A DNA stretch of 64,000 bases, from the NCBI GenBank assembly GCA_039519185.1, contig CM076846.1, forward strand, positions 125,616,182-125,680,181, read 5' to 3'. Position 1 is the stretch's first letter; each line of letters opens with the position of its first letter. The position numbers were made by a program, and so were the translations under genes. Below are positions 34,374 through 45,659 of this stretch, one piece after another. Source of the DNA: Astragalus membranaceus (Eukaryota > Streptophyta > Magnoliopsida > Fabales > Fabaceae). The notes beneath the pieces are model-generated. The model worked only from the letters and a program-made list of their open reading frames with translations, was not told where the DNA came from and searched no databases.

Positions 34374-37300
34374 TGTTGCGCCCGAAAAAGTCCCCGAGGG
34401 AGAACCTTCCTCGTTCACAACTTTTCTTAAGACAATGAAGCCGCCACCAATATTTATTAAGGAAAATATTAGGAAAACCTTTTTGGAAAGCGATTGGCCT
34501 TTGAAAACTGAGAGTTTTGGGTTCGGGGGTCGGTTACGCGCGGGGAAGGTGTTAGCACCTCACACGTCCTCTCTACTGAGAGGGAACCTTTAATTAAATG
34601 TGTGGTTTTTATATGTTGACCTGAAAATATTTAATTTGCCTCTTTATTTCTTATTGAAAACGAATTAAAGAAACTTAACAAAATTTTTACTTTTTGACGA
34701 GAAAGGAAAAAAAAGGGTTTTTAGAAAGAAGTGCTTGACAGGACATGGCCCGCTCCTACGTATCTCCCGGTGCGATGGAGAATTCAAAGCTACGTAGTTC
34801 TTGTGTAGAAAATGTTTGTGTGTTTGGTGTTTTTTAATATAGGGGTTTTAGGATTGCGTGATCTGTGTTGAAGGACCACTGGGGGTCTGAAGGGCCGCTG
34901 GGGGCTGAAGGAGCGCTGGGGCTCTGAAGGACCACAGTTCACTTATCCTAAAACGATGATTAACCCGGCCGTACGACCGACTTAAACCCCTACTTTGAAA
35001 ATAAGATTTTTGATTTTTGAAAGAGATGTGTTTGTATTTTTTATTTAGAAATTACTTGTTTTTGCGCTTGACAGGGGCGTGGCCCTGCTCCTACGTATCT
35101 CCCGGTGCGATGGAGAATTCAAAGCTACGTAGTTCTTGGTTGTCCTAAAAAGGTTTTTGTTTTTTAGTCTGTTTAGATGAGTTTTCGCAGTAGGAGTGAG
35201 GATTCGCGATGACCAAACAACAACGGTTTAGAGTGGCCGCGCTACTAACTCTTTTGAAAATGAAATTATCATTAACAACCAAACGGCAACGGCGCGAGTG
35301 ATCATTAACGATAATCGGTTTTGCTTTTGATTCGAGTGTTCGCGACGACCAAACAACAACGGTTTAGAGTGGCCGCGCTACTAACTCTTTTGAAAATGAA
35401 ATTATCAGTAACAACCAAACGGCAACGGCGCGAGTGATCATTAATGATAATCGGTTTTTATTTTAGATGATCAAAAAGGGCTTTCGCAAACGAATTAATT
35501 TTGGTTTGTTGTGCTTGACGAGGACGTGGCTCGCTCCAACGTATCCCAAATGGGAATCAAAGCGACGTAGTTCTAACGAGCCTTGAAAGTGAAAGTCTTT
35601 TTGATGAGGTTTTTAGAAAATGAAGAGCGTTCATAATGATCAAACTAACGAAGGTTATGATGGATCATTACTAGTAACTCTCTTTGAAAATGCCTTTTGT
35701 AAATGCAAGCTTTCATGGTGATCAAACTAACAAAGGTTATGATGGATCACCGCTAATAACTTGTTTTGATTCTTTGATACTTAGAAAAATGCTTTTTGAA
35801 ATTGGACGCGTTCATGATAATCAAACCAACAAAGGTTGTGATGGATTACCACTAGTAGCTTGCTTTATGCTTGCGAAAATTCTTTTGAAATTGAGGCTTT
35901 CATGACAATCAAGCCAACAAAGGTTGTGATGGATTGCCACTAGTAACCATTTTTATGCCAGGTTGTTTAGAAATGAAAACAATGAATGCAAGAAAGAATT
36001 GGTGGATTCAAGCATAACACAATCAGTGGAATCAAATCATTAAGCAACAATATTTGAATTCGCAAAGAAAAATCAAGTCTAAACTACACATATTAGATCA
36101 CAACGCATAGATAGGCAAGGAAGGAACTTGAATTGGGCATTAAGCAAAAATACAAGCGTAGGCAAGATTGAACCTAAATGCACATCTAGTGGAAGATGCT
36201 AGGCGAGAACCATGCTCAAATATTTCTACAAAACGCAAGGGAATCTAAATGCACATCTAGTGGAAGATGTAAGGAAGGAAATGGAGTCGTCTAAGCATTG
36301 ATGATATTCCACATGAGAGTAGACAAGGAAGTGATAGGCACAAATGAATTCAAAAGAGTAGCCGGGATCCAAAACATTAATGATTGAGATGCATTTTTCC
36401 TTCAACAACAACAATTATACTAACATATTTACATAAGATGTAACTTCAAATGTAATGAATGCTTAGTATGCAAAAACAAATTGACGATTTATATTTTTGA
36501 TGCTAAAACTTTGATGATGATGCTAAGATTCAAGAATATACCTTAACTCCAAGCTAAATAAGCAAGAAATAAGATGAATGAGTGCTAAACCACTTGAATT
36601 TACTCTTTAACCTTCAACCTTGAGCTTGATTTTAGAGATTTGGAGATGAATCTTTGAGAAGAATACAAGAATGATGAGGGGGATGTTGAAGTAAAACAAA
36701 GGGTGTAAATAGCACTATGGGCTTTTAAGAAGATAAAATAAAAAAGCAAAATGGGGTTGTATGTGAGTAAAACAGGGGTGTAAAATAGCACTATGGGCTT
36801 TTAAGAAAATAAAATAAAAAAAGCAAAATGGGGTTGTATGTTAGTAAAACCGGGGTGTAAAATAACAAAGGGGTTGTATGTAAAAAGATGGGTGGTGTGA
36901 GAAGCAAACAGCCCAGTTTGTTTGTTTTTTTTGCTTGGCCTGCGTATATAAAAAAAGAGAGGGCTGCGCAGGGGGGGGTGCGAATAACAGCCTGATTTTT
37001 TGGGTTTGTCAACTGCTGGCCCACGAAACCAAGGGCTTGGACAGGGGTGCAGTATCATTAAAAAGGGATGGTGCAGTTATGAATCTGAAGCTCTTTTTTT
37101 TTTTAAAAAAAAAGATGAATAAATGAATAAGAGAGGGTATAAGAGGCAAAGACCAAAAAAAGCAACAACCCTATTTTCTCAATCCTCTTCTCAGTGCCGC
37201 AACTCACATACCAGAGGAGAGAGAAAAAAATTTTGAGAGGAGAGAGAGGAAGAGAAAACGAAGAGAGAGAGGGGAGAGAGAGAGAGAGTTTGGTAGTTGT

Positions 37301-38494
37301 TTGGCCGTGAGAGAGGGCGTTTGGTGGTGGTGACCGGCGGAGGAGAGGGTGGCGACGGTGAGAAGGAAGAGAGGAGAGAGAGGGACGGCGGGCGGTGGAG
37401 AGAGAGGGAACCGAATGGAGAGAGAGAGAGAACCGAAAGGAGAGAGAGAGAAAAGGGGATGTGCGGTGGTGGATGGGTGGTTCGGCCGGAGGTTGCCGGA
37501 ACTGGTGGTGGTTGGCGGCGACCGGCGGAGGAGGGCGGTGTGCGTTTTGGTTGTGAGGGGTGGTTGTTGGTGGTGCTTTCCCTCCTCTTCTTTTTTGTTC
37601 TCCCTCTTCTTCCCCCCTTTTGTTTCTCTTTTTCTCCTCACTGTGTGTGTTGTGTGTGATGTTGTTCCCTTTTTTGTTTTGCTACAGTGCGCCTCCCCAC
37701 CCCCTTTGCTTCCTCTTCTTTTCTTTCCCCCCTCCTGTACGTGTGTTAATTAATTAATTCTCTTCTTTTTGTTACAATCCCCCCTACGGCTCCCTTCCCT
37801 CTCCCTTTGCTTGCTGTTTTCATGCGTATTTATAGTGCTCTTATTGTGGTGTAGGTTGTGGATGAGGTGCAGGGGATTATTGCTTTGAGGAGACCAATTG
37901 GTTATGGGGTAGCAGAGACATGGTGGATCAGCAAAAGTTGAGCTGACATGTTATTGCCAAAGATGCAAAAAGCCAATGAGACAAGGTGAAAGAGGTTCAG
38001 CTTGTAGCTCAAACTGCAACAACAGCCAGGGGCGTATATACCCCTTTTTTTGTTTTACTTTTCATTTTTTTTTGTCTTATTTGTAACTAAGAAAAATGTA
38101 ACTTCAGATTTAAATAAAATAAACAATTTGACTATTTGTTGTGTGTCTCTTATTTTTATGACTACTAATAAATAAATACAATTAACAATGATAACAATAA
38201 CAAAACAATAATAATCTCGCTAACTCGCTGCGACACGCGCCCATTACTATACACTTTATTCGCACACCCGCGAAAACCACTAGACTTTTGTATCACATTT
38301 TTAATAGTGAAATTAACCCGAAAACGACAGAAACTAGTAAAATGACGTATTCGACGCAAAACGCGCGAAACATGCAAAGGGCACATATTTTGATAGTTTT
38401 CGAAAAAACATCAAAACACCGTTAAAAAATGAGTGTTCACAAAAATACAATTTTATTTGATTTTCAACTAGTCGGACAAAATTGGGGTATGACA
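34374..38494 (-). repeat. LARD-1 5' LTR (4121 bp)
   Basis: Same content as 23591-27712, offset by 10,782-10,783 bp. As the upstream LTR in the element's orientation it would drive transcription toward lower coordinates from the TATA at 37834-37827. Confidence 0.93.
37827..37834 (-). promoter_or_regulatory. LARD-1 5' LTR TATA box
   Basis: Minus strand CTATAAATACG, about 660 bp inside the LTR start, placing U3 at 38494-37835. The same box occurs in the 3' LTR (27052-27045). Confidence 0.6.
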
Positions 38495-38499
38495 CCTTA

Positions 38500-38802
38500 G
38501 ACGCGCTTACAAGGCAAAAAGAAAGAGTGGCTAAAGCCTACAATAAAAAGGTTAAGTCGAAATCTTTCTCTTTAGAAGACTTAGTTTGGAAAGTCATTTT
38601 GCCTATGGACAAAAAAGATAGAGTTTTGGGCAAGTGGTCACCAAATTGGGAAGGGCCATTTAAAATTTCACAAGTCTTTTCTAATGGCGCTTATGAAATA
38701 GAAGAAATAGGCACAGCTGGTCGAATTATGCGTATAAATGGCAAGTACTTAAAAAGGTATAAGCCAATGCTACAAGAAGTTAAAATAACGCAAGATTAAG
38801 AA
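38500..38802 (+). pseudogene. INT: Tat-A integrase C-terminal domain (after LARD-1)
   Basis: Continuation of the integrase split at 23590. It reads ALTRQKERVAKAYNKKV, then the DLVWKVILP and KWSPNWEGPFKISQVF blocks (the GPF/Y-type DNA-binding module) and ends YLKRYKPMLQEVKITQD before the TAA at 38800. No chromodomain follows, as expected for Tat and unlike chromoviruses. Apart from the insertion this part is undamaged. Confidence 0.88.
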
Positions 38803-38927
38803 GAAAATTAAATATGGCATTGTCAAATGCAAGAGCCAAAAGGCGTTGTCGAAATATAACTGTCAAAAGGCAGTGTCAAATTCAAATATTACAAATATTC
38901 GAAGAGCAAAGAAGTGAAAACTATAAA

Positions 38928-40113
38928 TTACAAGATGAGGTTGGCCTTTAAGTTATCAAATAAAGCCTTAGCTTTCTCCAATCTCCTATTGATAAAGTTC
39001 TCTTCTTCGACTACCTTGTCAACAAAGGCTTCATAATTGCACAGCCTTTCCAAATGTTCGATGCAGAGAGTTGCTTCTTCGTTTACTTCAGTTTCCAAAA
39101 CATCTGGAGTTTTCAAGTTTTTCAGAATTGAAGCCTTCTTCTTTTCTGCTGATTGAAGCTTCAACTGCAGCTCTTGAATTTGTTGTCGGTATTTGACAAT
39201 GTCAAGGTCACATTCTTCGACAACATTCATCTCAGCTTCCGACTGAGCTTGTAGAGATGCAAGTTTTGCTCTTGATGCTTCGATTGCATTCTGCATTTCT
39301 GTTTTCAGTTTAACCTCATGCTCTTTAATAGCCGTATATTTCTTTTTCTTACCAAAGTCCCTTGTGATTTGCTCCAAGAGAGGTTCAAATGGAACAATGA
39401 AGGTAATAAGAGATTCATTGGACGAAGGATTGTTCAATTGTTGCAGTAGATTCTTGACTTGGAAAGCAATCATGTGGTTCTCTTCAATTGCTTGAAATAG
39501 ATCCACTTCAAGGACTTGTGCGCGAAACTCTTTTAAGAGGTTTTTTATCGAAGTTGCAGAAGCTTCCCCAGCAGAAGTAGTCAAGACACTTGGCTTGTTA
39601 CCCGCTGGAAGTTTTACTATTTAGCAGCAATTGCAAAGTTTCAAGAGGCTTTGTCTTCTTCATTTCCTTCCATTCTCCTTGGCTCAAGCCAGTGCTAGTC
39701 GAAGCAGCATCCTTTGAAGGGGATTCGTCAACATGTTCTGAAAGTTCTTGAGATTCTCCCTCTTCCATTTCAGTTGACTCATCTTCCTTTTGTTGCTCCC
39801 CTTCTTCTTCCTCTCTTTCATTTTGATTTGGAGAAGGTGAGCTGAGGGTAGTGGCTTCGACCATTTCCTCATCATTTTCTTTTTCTTGAATCGGGTCAGT
39901 GATGTTGACCATCTTTTCACCACCTTCACGCGCTAAATTGTGGTCTGAGGTTTCCTTTTCGACCTCATGGAGCTCTTCTTGAAGAGGAGTATCGTCGACA
40001 ATCATTTGAAGTGGTTGATCTTCGACTACTAGTTCACTTGGTGCAGAAGGAGAGAAAGTTGAAGTTGGAGTTGGTTGTTTAGGGGATACCTCGACATGGC
40101 TCATGTCATGTTC
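38928..40113 (-). pseudogene. PMD gene exon 5 (acidic and coiled-coil tail)
   Basis: Acceptor TTTTGCACAG at 40114. First part (to 39598) is Glu/Asp/Ser-rich (MVEATTLSSPSPNQNEREEE). After a frame change near 39590 a 218-codon frame follows that is strongly heptad-like (YRQQIQELQLKLQSAEKKKA; RLEKAKALFDNLKANLIL), so a dimerising coiled coil is likely. Stop at 38928. Its end lies only 126 bp from the integrase stop on the other strand, so the two genes converge tail to tail. Confidence 0.7.
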
Positions 40114-40612
40114 CTGTGCAAAATTGATCGATAAGTTTCTGTCAGAATGAGCTGAGGCTATCTAAAGGAAAATAAATAGGAGGTTTATCGGTTACCTTTG
40201 AAGTGCCTCCTTCAACGCAAGAGTGTTCACTCTTAGGCTTATTAATCTTTCTCTTTGAAATGAGGGTCCTCCTCTTTGGTTGTTTCTCCAAGTGTGTTGG
40301 TAGTTGAGTACTTTCGCTGTGTGGTGTTTCGACAGCCTTAGAAGAGACTTTAGAGATATCCTGAGATTTCTTTGTTCTTCTCTCTTTCTCGACTAGAACC
40401 TCTGTTTGTGGTGGGTTTTCATCAGACTGAAATTCGACGTTTATGTTAGTAAATGATTAAGAGAAAAATATATAAGTATTATATCAAAGCAAAGAGGTTT
40501 GAAATTTTTGACCTCTGATTCATCAGTTGAAATTCCTAGGTCCCTACTCTTGAGTTTTTTGGAGGGAGTGACAGTAGCAGAACTGCTTGGTCTTTTCTGA
40601 CTCTATAAATTA

Positions 40613-42193
40613 TGTTATCCCCCAATTTTGTCCGATCATTTATCGCAATTGTTTTAGCCCCCGTGTCACAAGTCCATATCATTACGAGAACGACATTTCG
40701 AGCGCTGTCTTGTTTTAATGTAGACCGGTTTGTCTATTTTTTGGGCCAATTCTTAGTAAATGGGCCTATGTTCGGTATTTTGGACTTAATTTAGTCATTT
40801 TGATCAAAAAGCCATAAAAATAATAATAAAATAAAATCAGAAAATAAAAAATATATATTACAATAAAGTGTCCAAATAATACAAAAAGCCCAAAAATACA
40901 AAAATAGGAATAATCCAAAAAAATAGAGAAGAATGGAAATAATAAAAAGGGGGTGTCAGTAGCATTAACCTTCGGCCCAAGAAGCTGCTTGCCCAACAAG
41001 TCGACTTGCCCAACAAGTTAACTTGTCCAGCAAGTCTCTTCACCTAACCCTTCACCTATAAAATGAGGCCCTGTCCACAGTGAAAAGCACACCGCAGTGA
41101 TTCAACAAGAACACTGAACACATTCTCTCCCTCTCCTAGCGAAGCTCTCGCTCTCTCTCTCTCTCCCCCTCCCTTTTTTATTTTTCTTTTTCTTTTAATT
41201 AGTTTATTTTTAAATATTCATGATAAATATTTTTCACTAGTTGCACTTTTCATTTTTTTCTTTTTTGTTAACTTTTCGTTCATATTCAAAACAAAAACAA
41301 AATATTCCTTTTCCTCTCATAAATAAAGAAATATTTTCAAGAACAAAATAGGGGACTAAGTCGACTGTACAGTCGGGTTAGTCTTCTTTTTAGGTCACTA
41401 ATGAACCGTTACGGATCATGTCCTAAAATCCCTATTTAAAACAAACAATTTCTAAGTCAAAATAAACACAAACATATTTCTTCCCACAAATCAAATTTTC
41501 AAAATAGGGGATTAAGCCGACTGTACAGACGGGTTAGTCAGCGTTCTAGGATGAATGAGCCGTACGGCTCATGAGTCCTAAAACCCCTATTCAAATAGAA
41601 TCAAACCACCACACATCAAACTATCTTCCGAACTTCAAAAAACTCCATTTTCACAAAGTAGGGGACTAAGCCGACTGTACAGACGAGTTAGTCATCATTT
41701 TAGGACAAATGAACTGATCACTCAGGAGTCCTAAAATACCTAAATAAAACACACCAACAAACAAAGTTTTCTACCAAGAACTACGTGTGATTTGATTCTC
41801 TACCAAGAGATACGTAGGAGTAGAGGGAGGCCGACCTCTGTCAACTGCACTAATAAAAAACCTTTTTTAGTCTTTTCCAAAATAATCATTTTCCTAAATA
41901 AAATATCAATTTTCTTCTTTCTTTTCAATTCACAATAAAAGGGTAAAATAAACATTTTCAAAATTAATATTCTTTCCTACAACTAGTTAGCAGGTAACCT
42001 TCCTTAGGAAGGGTGTCGTGGGGTGCTAACACCTTCCCCACGCATAACCGACTCCCGAACCCAAATCTGGTCTCAAGGACCCTTATCCATTCCAAAAGGG
42101 ATTTTCCAATGTTTGCCCTTATAATTAAACTTTGGTGGCGGCTTCATTTTTGAACCTTCGAGGAATCCTCACCCGGATTTTTCGATCGCTACA
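40613..42193 (+). mobile_element. Solo Ogre-type LTR (1581 bp) in an antisense-gene intron
   Basis: Begins TGTTATCCCCCAATTTTGTC and ends TTTTCGATCGCTACA. Flanks are AATTA (40608-40612) and AAATA (42194-42198), a one-mismatch duplication. It contains TATAAAAT at 41057-41064, three hairpin-bearing repeats (41349-41760) and a CTACGTG/ATACGTAG block (41780-41812). No internal element sequence flanks it, so it is a recombination-derived solo LTR. Confidence 0.75.
41349..41760. repeat. Tandem hairpin-bearing LTR repeats, three units
   Basis: Each ~150-bp unit has GGGACTAAGTCGACTGTACA, GGGTTAGTC, TTTTAGGA and a matching TCCTAAAA, with short palindromes between (for example GAGCCGTACGGCTC). Same design at 57304-57655. 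Confidence 0.8.
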
Positions 42194-42452
42194 AAATAGA
42201 CAGGGATTAGATGTCGAATTTAATGTTAATATATAAAGAGAGTATTTGAAAATACTCACTTCTTTCTTCTCTGTTGGCCTATCTGGTTTTGACGAGGTTC
42301 CAGTGCCTTCCTTTGTGGGCTTCTGTATTGTTGTAGTGGTTTTATCTGTTGCACCAGGAGAAATAGGGACAGCTACAGATATTCGATGGACATGTTAGTA
42401 AACAAAACATGAAAGGAAAATTGGAAATTTTCTAAGAATTTTTATATTCTAC

Positions 42453-44496
42453 CTGTTTCGACGGAGGATAAGATTCGAACATGTTGAATGTCCAAATGCA
42501 GATGACCCTCAAACGAGTATATGTCTTGCTTAGTCGAAACTACTTTATCAGCTGCTTTATTAGTTGAAAAAAGATCCCTAACTGGACCACATACAAACCA
42601 TGATGGAAGTGGTGGTCCAAATGCTAAAGCTATTTCACTAGTCGGCAAAGGTGGAAATTTTAGTTTGTTATGTGTCAGAGCAAAAGAATATTTATCAGTT
42701 ATATAGGGTGGAAAAGACATTGTCGGAATCTTGTCAATAAGTTTTTGTTTTAAAACTTTTGCAGCTTGGTAAACAGTTCGCCTAAGACAGTTAGGATCAT
42801 ATACTGTTTCAAAATATTTTTGGAATGCTTCGATTTCTTTAATATGCGTACCTTTTGACTTGGTCTTCATTTTCTGCGAAGAAGGAAAAGCAGAAATTAA
42901 AGTTGACAGCAAAGTGGCTTCTTCGATATCAACAAGTCTTCTTTTGAAGTATTCTTGCCACCATTGTGAAAATTCTTCAGTACAAGAAAATAAAGGCTCG
43001 AATTCAATGGGCTCAAAATGAAAAAGATTATTGGAAAAGCTGGAGAGACATTCTTTCCATTCTGCCTCATTCAGGGGAATTTCCATGTCTTTTCTAGATC
43101 TAAAGAAAGGACTTGGTCGAAGCTGGCATAGTCCAAATTGTCTTGCAACTAAGCTTGGGTGATATGCATATGCTCCAAACATAGTTATAGCTCTTCCAGG
43201 GGCTATCCTAGCTGATAAATATTTTTAAGTCAAATAAGACTCCCAAATTTGGTTAGTCTCTTCTTCGTCAACAAGAATAGTCGCAGGAAATTCTCTCTTA
43301 AACCAATCTGGCCCATGTGTTCTTTTGACAAAGGATGCCATCGAAGGGGCGAAGTCTTCACAGTTCATGAACAATTTAAATGCTCTGGAGAATAAGTTTT
43401 TTGGTAATACTCCTATCTCTATAGGTTTTAGAAGGGCAAGCCTGACTCCTTCGACAATTCTATGTTCGACCAGTTCAGTGTAATCTTCAGGGATATACAT
43501 TTGTAGCTTCAATTCAAAAGTGGCAAGAAGCCACAGTTGGAAAAGCCAAATTGGTCCAGAAACTGAATAGTTTCCTTCAGGTATGAGATCTCTCAATGTA
43601 CGAGCTCCTAATCGTAAACTTTCATAGAGGGTTCCTAGAATGAGTTGACTAAGATTTACTTCTCGACACTCATGTAATTGAATGGCCAAAGGGATAAACA
43701 TCTTAGCCACTTGAAGAGAAGAGGAGCAGAAAACATAGTAAGAGAGCCACATAGTAAGAAAAGCAATGTGTTCTTCATCAGAAACTTCTTCAGTATTATC
43801 GATATGTTGATCTTTGACATAGTTTTTGAATGTGGCATGTTTGAAATCAAAGCTATGAACATCACTAGTGGTACTTGGGTCGAAAATTTCCCCTATTGGT
43901 TTCAAGCCAGTAATGGCAGCTACATCTAGCAAAGTAGGTGTGAGCATACCACACTTCAGGTGTAGGCTATTGGTGGTAATGTCCCAGAAATGCAAAGCTG
44001 CAATAAGCATTGGGCTTTGATATCTAGGCCCATACTTTGACAGCTGGATCAAGTCGAAGATACATTGTTTTTGCCAAGTCTCTGCTTTCTTCAACTCTAT
44101 TTTATTGAGCCAACTAAGGTAGAGTGGGTGTTGTTTGTCACCTGGGGGAGAAGACCTAAAAACTCTATTTGGGTTATCCATGAAATCCATCACATATGGT
44201 CCCTTTTCGAAGATCCTAGGACTATGTTTGTGATAACTTGGGAAAACTTCATTAACTTTCTTTGTTTTATCAAGTGTATGTGGAATAGGGCCCAAGAATG
44301 CATGCTTTGAAGGCTTAGGGAAAGGAATTAGTACCTGAGATTGTAGAATTTTTACCTCTTTTTCTGTCAAGCCCGTTAAATCTAGTTCAGCAACAAATGG
44401 TTGTTTTCCGAAAGCAGAAATACCAGAAACGGGAACAGTAGAGGAAGACACCATTAATGAACAATGTTGGGATTTCAAAGGGTTTTGTTGCTTCAC
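42453..44496 (-). pseudogene. PMD gene exon 1 (PMD domain)
   Basis: Start ATG at 44496-44494, about 200 bp below a minus-strand TATA box. 423 codons to the TAA at 43225, then 14 codons and 246 more in the same frame, ending at a donor AACAG|GTAGAA. Both halves match the family, so the stop is one lesion in an otherwise complete ~680-codon exon. The second half (FFRSRKDMEIPLNEAEWKEC, FSQWWQEYFKRRL) is the region usual after the PMD core in legume PMD proteins. Confidence 0.8.
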
Positions 44497-44692
44497 TGCT
44501 TGAATCTTGAAGAACGTGAGTTGTGTGATGAAAAGAAGAGAGGAACGAAACTTCGTGAAGTGTTAATGGAAGCTGGGTGAATGTTAATGGCGGTTTTGTA
44601 AGTGTTCGCTGGTTTGTGCGTAAGGAGGAAGAAGAGGGAAGAAAGGGAAATGTAGATTTTTCAGAAAAAAAAATGAAATGAAATGGGGAATC

Positions 44693-44702
44693 CCTATTTA
44701 TA
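44693..44702 (-). promoter_or_regulatory. TATA box of the antisense PMD gene
   Basis: Minus strand TATAAATAGG, about 200 bp upstream of the exon 1 ATG, in a spacer between the 3' LTR and the gene. The spacing fits a TATA box plus a ~170-nt leader. Confidence 0.55.
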
Positions 44703-44915
44703 AAAAAAAAAGAGGGGGAAAGCTTTTGCGTATCCCACTACACTGACTGTTGTGTAATGATGTAGTGGGGAGTTCCAATGCAAACGTGGCCCACTACCTT
44801 TCAAAAGGCGGCCCATAACGTGATGTTAATGACGTCATCAAACTTGACATAAAGCTGTTAAGTTCTGGTTTCAAAAACATCATTTTCTACCTTCATTTAT
44901 GCCTTAGTCGAAAAC

Positions 44916-44935
44916 GACATTTTTTGGGGGCAATT
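44916..44935 (+). promoter_or_regulatory. Tat-A polypurine-type tract before the 3' LTR
   Basis: TTTTTTGGGGGCAATT immediately precedes the LTR start TGTTAGCC; the T-run followed by G5 is the usual PPT surrounding. Confidence 0.6.
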
Positions 44936-45654
44936 TGTTAGCCTGCATTTTCGACAGGCCCAATTAAATGCAGTCAACGATGTTGACTTGTCATTTTAAA
45001 GAAGAAATGTTGATATTCGACATTGAGAAGGCGTTTGAAGAATATTTTTGACTATGCCCAAGACTTAATGAAACTGAGAGTTCAAAGGCAAAGTTTCGAC
45101 GAGAAAGAAGTTAAGAAGATTGGTCGCAGGTTAAAGCCAAGGAGTTTGGTCGAAGACGAGAGCAATGATGCTGTCGAAGGCGTAGACAGTTACATGGTCG
45201 AATTGTATATAGCAGTTATAGTTTTTGAATTTCTTAGCAGTTTTAGGCAGTTTATGTTTTCCTCCATGTATATATAGTAGTTTTCCATAAGGAAAACGGG
45301 TCACAAACTCATTACACAAATTCTCACGCTCTACTTCCAAGTTAAAGCGAAAAACGAGTCCAGAGAAGCAATGTATGATTGTGTACTACTTTTCTCTTTT
45401 AATGCAATTTTACTTTGTTTATTTCCAATTCCTGCACTTTTTGCCTTCTTTGTTTTACGCAATTCTCTTCTTTTCTGGAATAATTCATTAGTTTCGCAAG
45501 AAACATTGAATTTCTTTCTTTTCTTTAACTTAACCCGTAAGAAACCCGTGTTTTCTAAACAACTTTTATCCAAACTGTCTTGGGATTTACTAGTTGATCC
45601 CGCAAGTAAACCAAACTGGAAACTAGCGGTGTTTACCAAAATCCACGGTAAACA
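44936..45654 (+). repeat. Tat-A 3' LTR (719 bp)
   Basis: Full-length counterpart of 3762-4429. Starts TGTTAGCCTGC, ends CCACGGTAAACA, with a TATATATAG box near 45269. Confidence 0.9.
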
Positions 45655-45659
45655 ACGGG

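Larger units (their letters stand above)
23591..38494 (-). mobile_element. LARD-1: young 14.9-kb gag-pol-less Ogre-type element
   Basis: Boundaries are exact: CCTTA duplications at 23586-23590 and 38495-38499, and TG...CA ends. It lies in minus orientation: 5' LTR 38494-34374, PBS for tRNA-Arg 34371-34353, internal region 34352-27727, polypurine tract 27726-27713, 3' LTR 27712-23591. LTRs are 4121 and 4122 bp; comparing them I saw one difference, 9 versus 8 A near 23930/34713, and every gene-like frame translates identically in both. The 6.66-kb internal part encodes no gag, protease, RT or integrase. It is therefore a large retrotransposon derivative moved in trans, presumably by an Ogre. 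Confidence 0.93.
40196..42372 (-). pseudogene. PMD gene exons 2-4 (linker)
   Basis: Exon 2 (42372-42260; acceptor ATCTGTAG, donor GAA|GTGAGTATT) encodes a Pro/Thr/Lys-rich linker. Exon 3 (40602-40513; acceptor TTTATAG, donor GAG|GTCAAA) and exon 4 (40426-40196; acceptor AATTTCAG, donor AAAG|GTAACC) encode a basic, Ser/Lys-rich linker (for example KSQDISKVSSKAVE). A solo LTR sits wholly in the intron between exons 2 and 3. Splice sites are read by eye. Confidence 0.6.
38928..44496 (-). pseudogene. Antisense multi-exon plant mobile domain (PMD) gene within Tat-A
   Basis: Runs opposite to pol, between integrase and the 3' LTR. Exon 1 (44496-42453) encodes the PMD (aminotransferase-like) domain: LYLSWLNKIELKKAETWQKQ, CGMLTPTLLDVAAITGLKPI, ARTLRDLIPEGNYSVSGPIW, then FGAYAYHPSLVARQFGLCQ. 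One TAA at 43225-43227 interrupts an otherwise continuous frame. Plausible GT-AG sites give exon 2 (42372-42260), exon 3 (40602-40513), exon 4 (40426-40196) and exon 5 (40113-38928). A frame change occurs near 39590. PMD proteins such as MAIN and MAIL1 act in transposon silencing and gene expression in Arabidopsis; extra antisense ORFs are known from Tat elements. A role for this one is inference. Confidence 0.8.
3762..45654 (+). mobile_element. Tat-A: 42-kb (with nested inserts) Tat-lineage Ty3/gypsy retrotransposon
   Basis: Defined by LTRs at 3762-4429 and 44936-45654 starting TGTTAGC and ending GGTAAACA. The 5-bp flanks are TCGGG (3757-3761) and ACGGG (45655-45659), a one-mismatch target duplication inside a SINE. 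Protein order is gag zinc knuckle, protease, RT, RNase H, a second RNase H of the kind that marks the Tat lineage, and integrase. An antisense PMD gene follows pol. The region between the 5' LTR and the gag remnant at 18331 is occupied by LARD-2, a foreign LTR and a palindrome, and the gag N-terminus and PBS were not found. The coding part has at least four in-frame stops or equivalent frameshifts, so the copy is dead. Confidence 0.8.
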
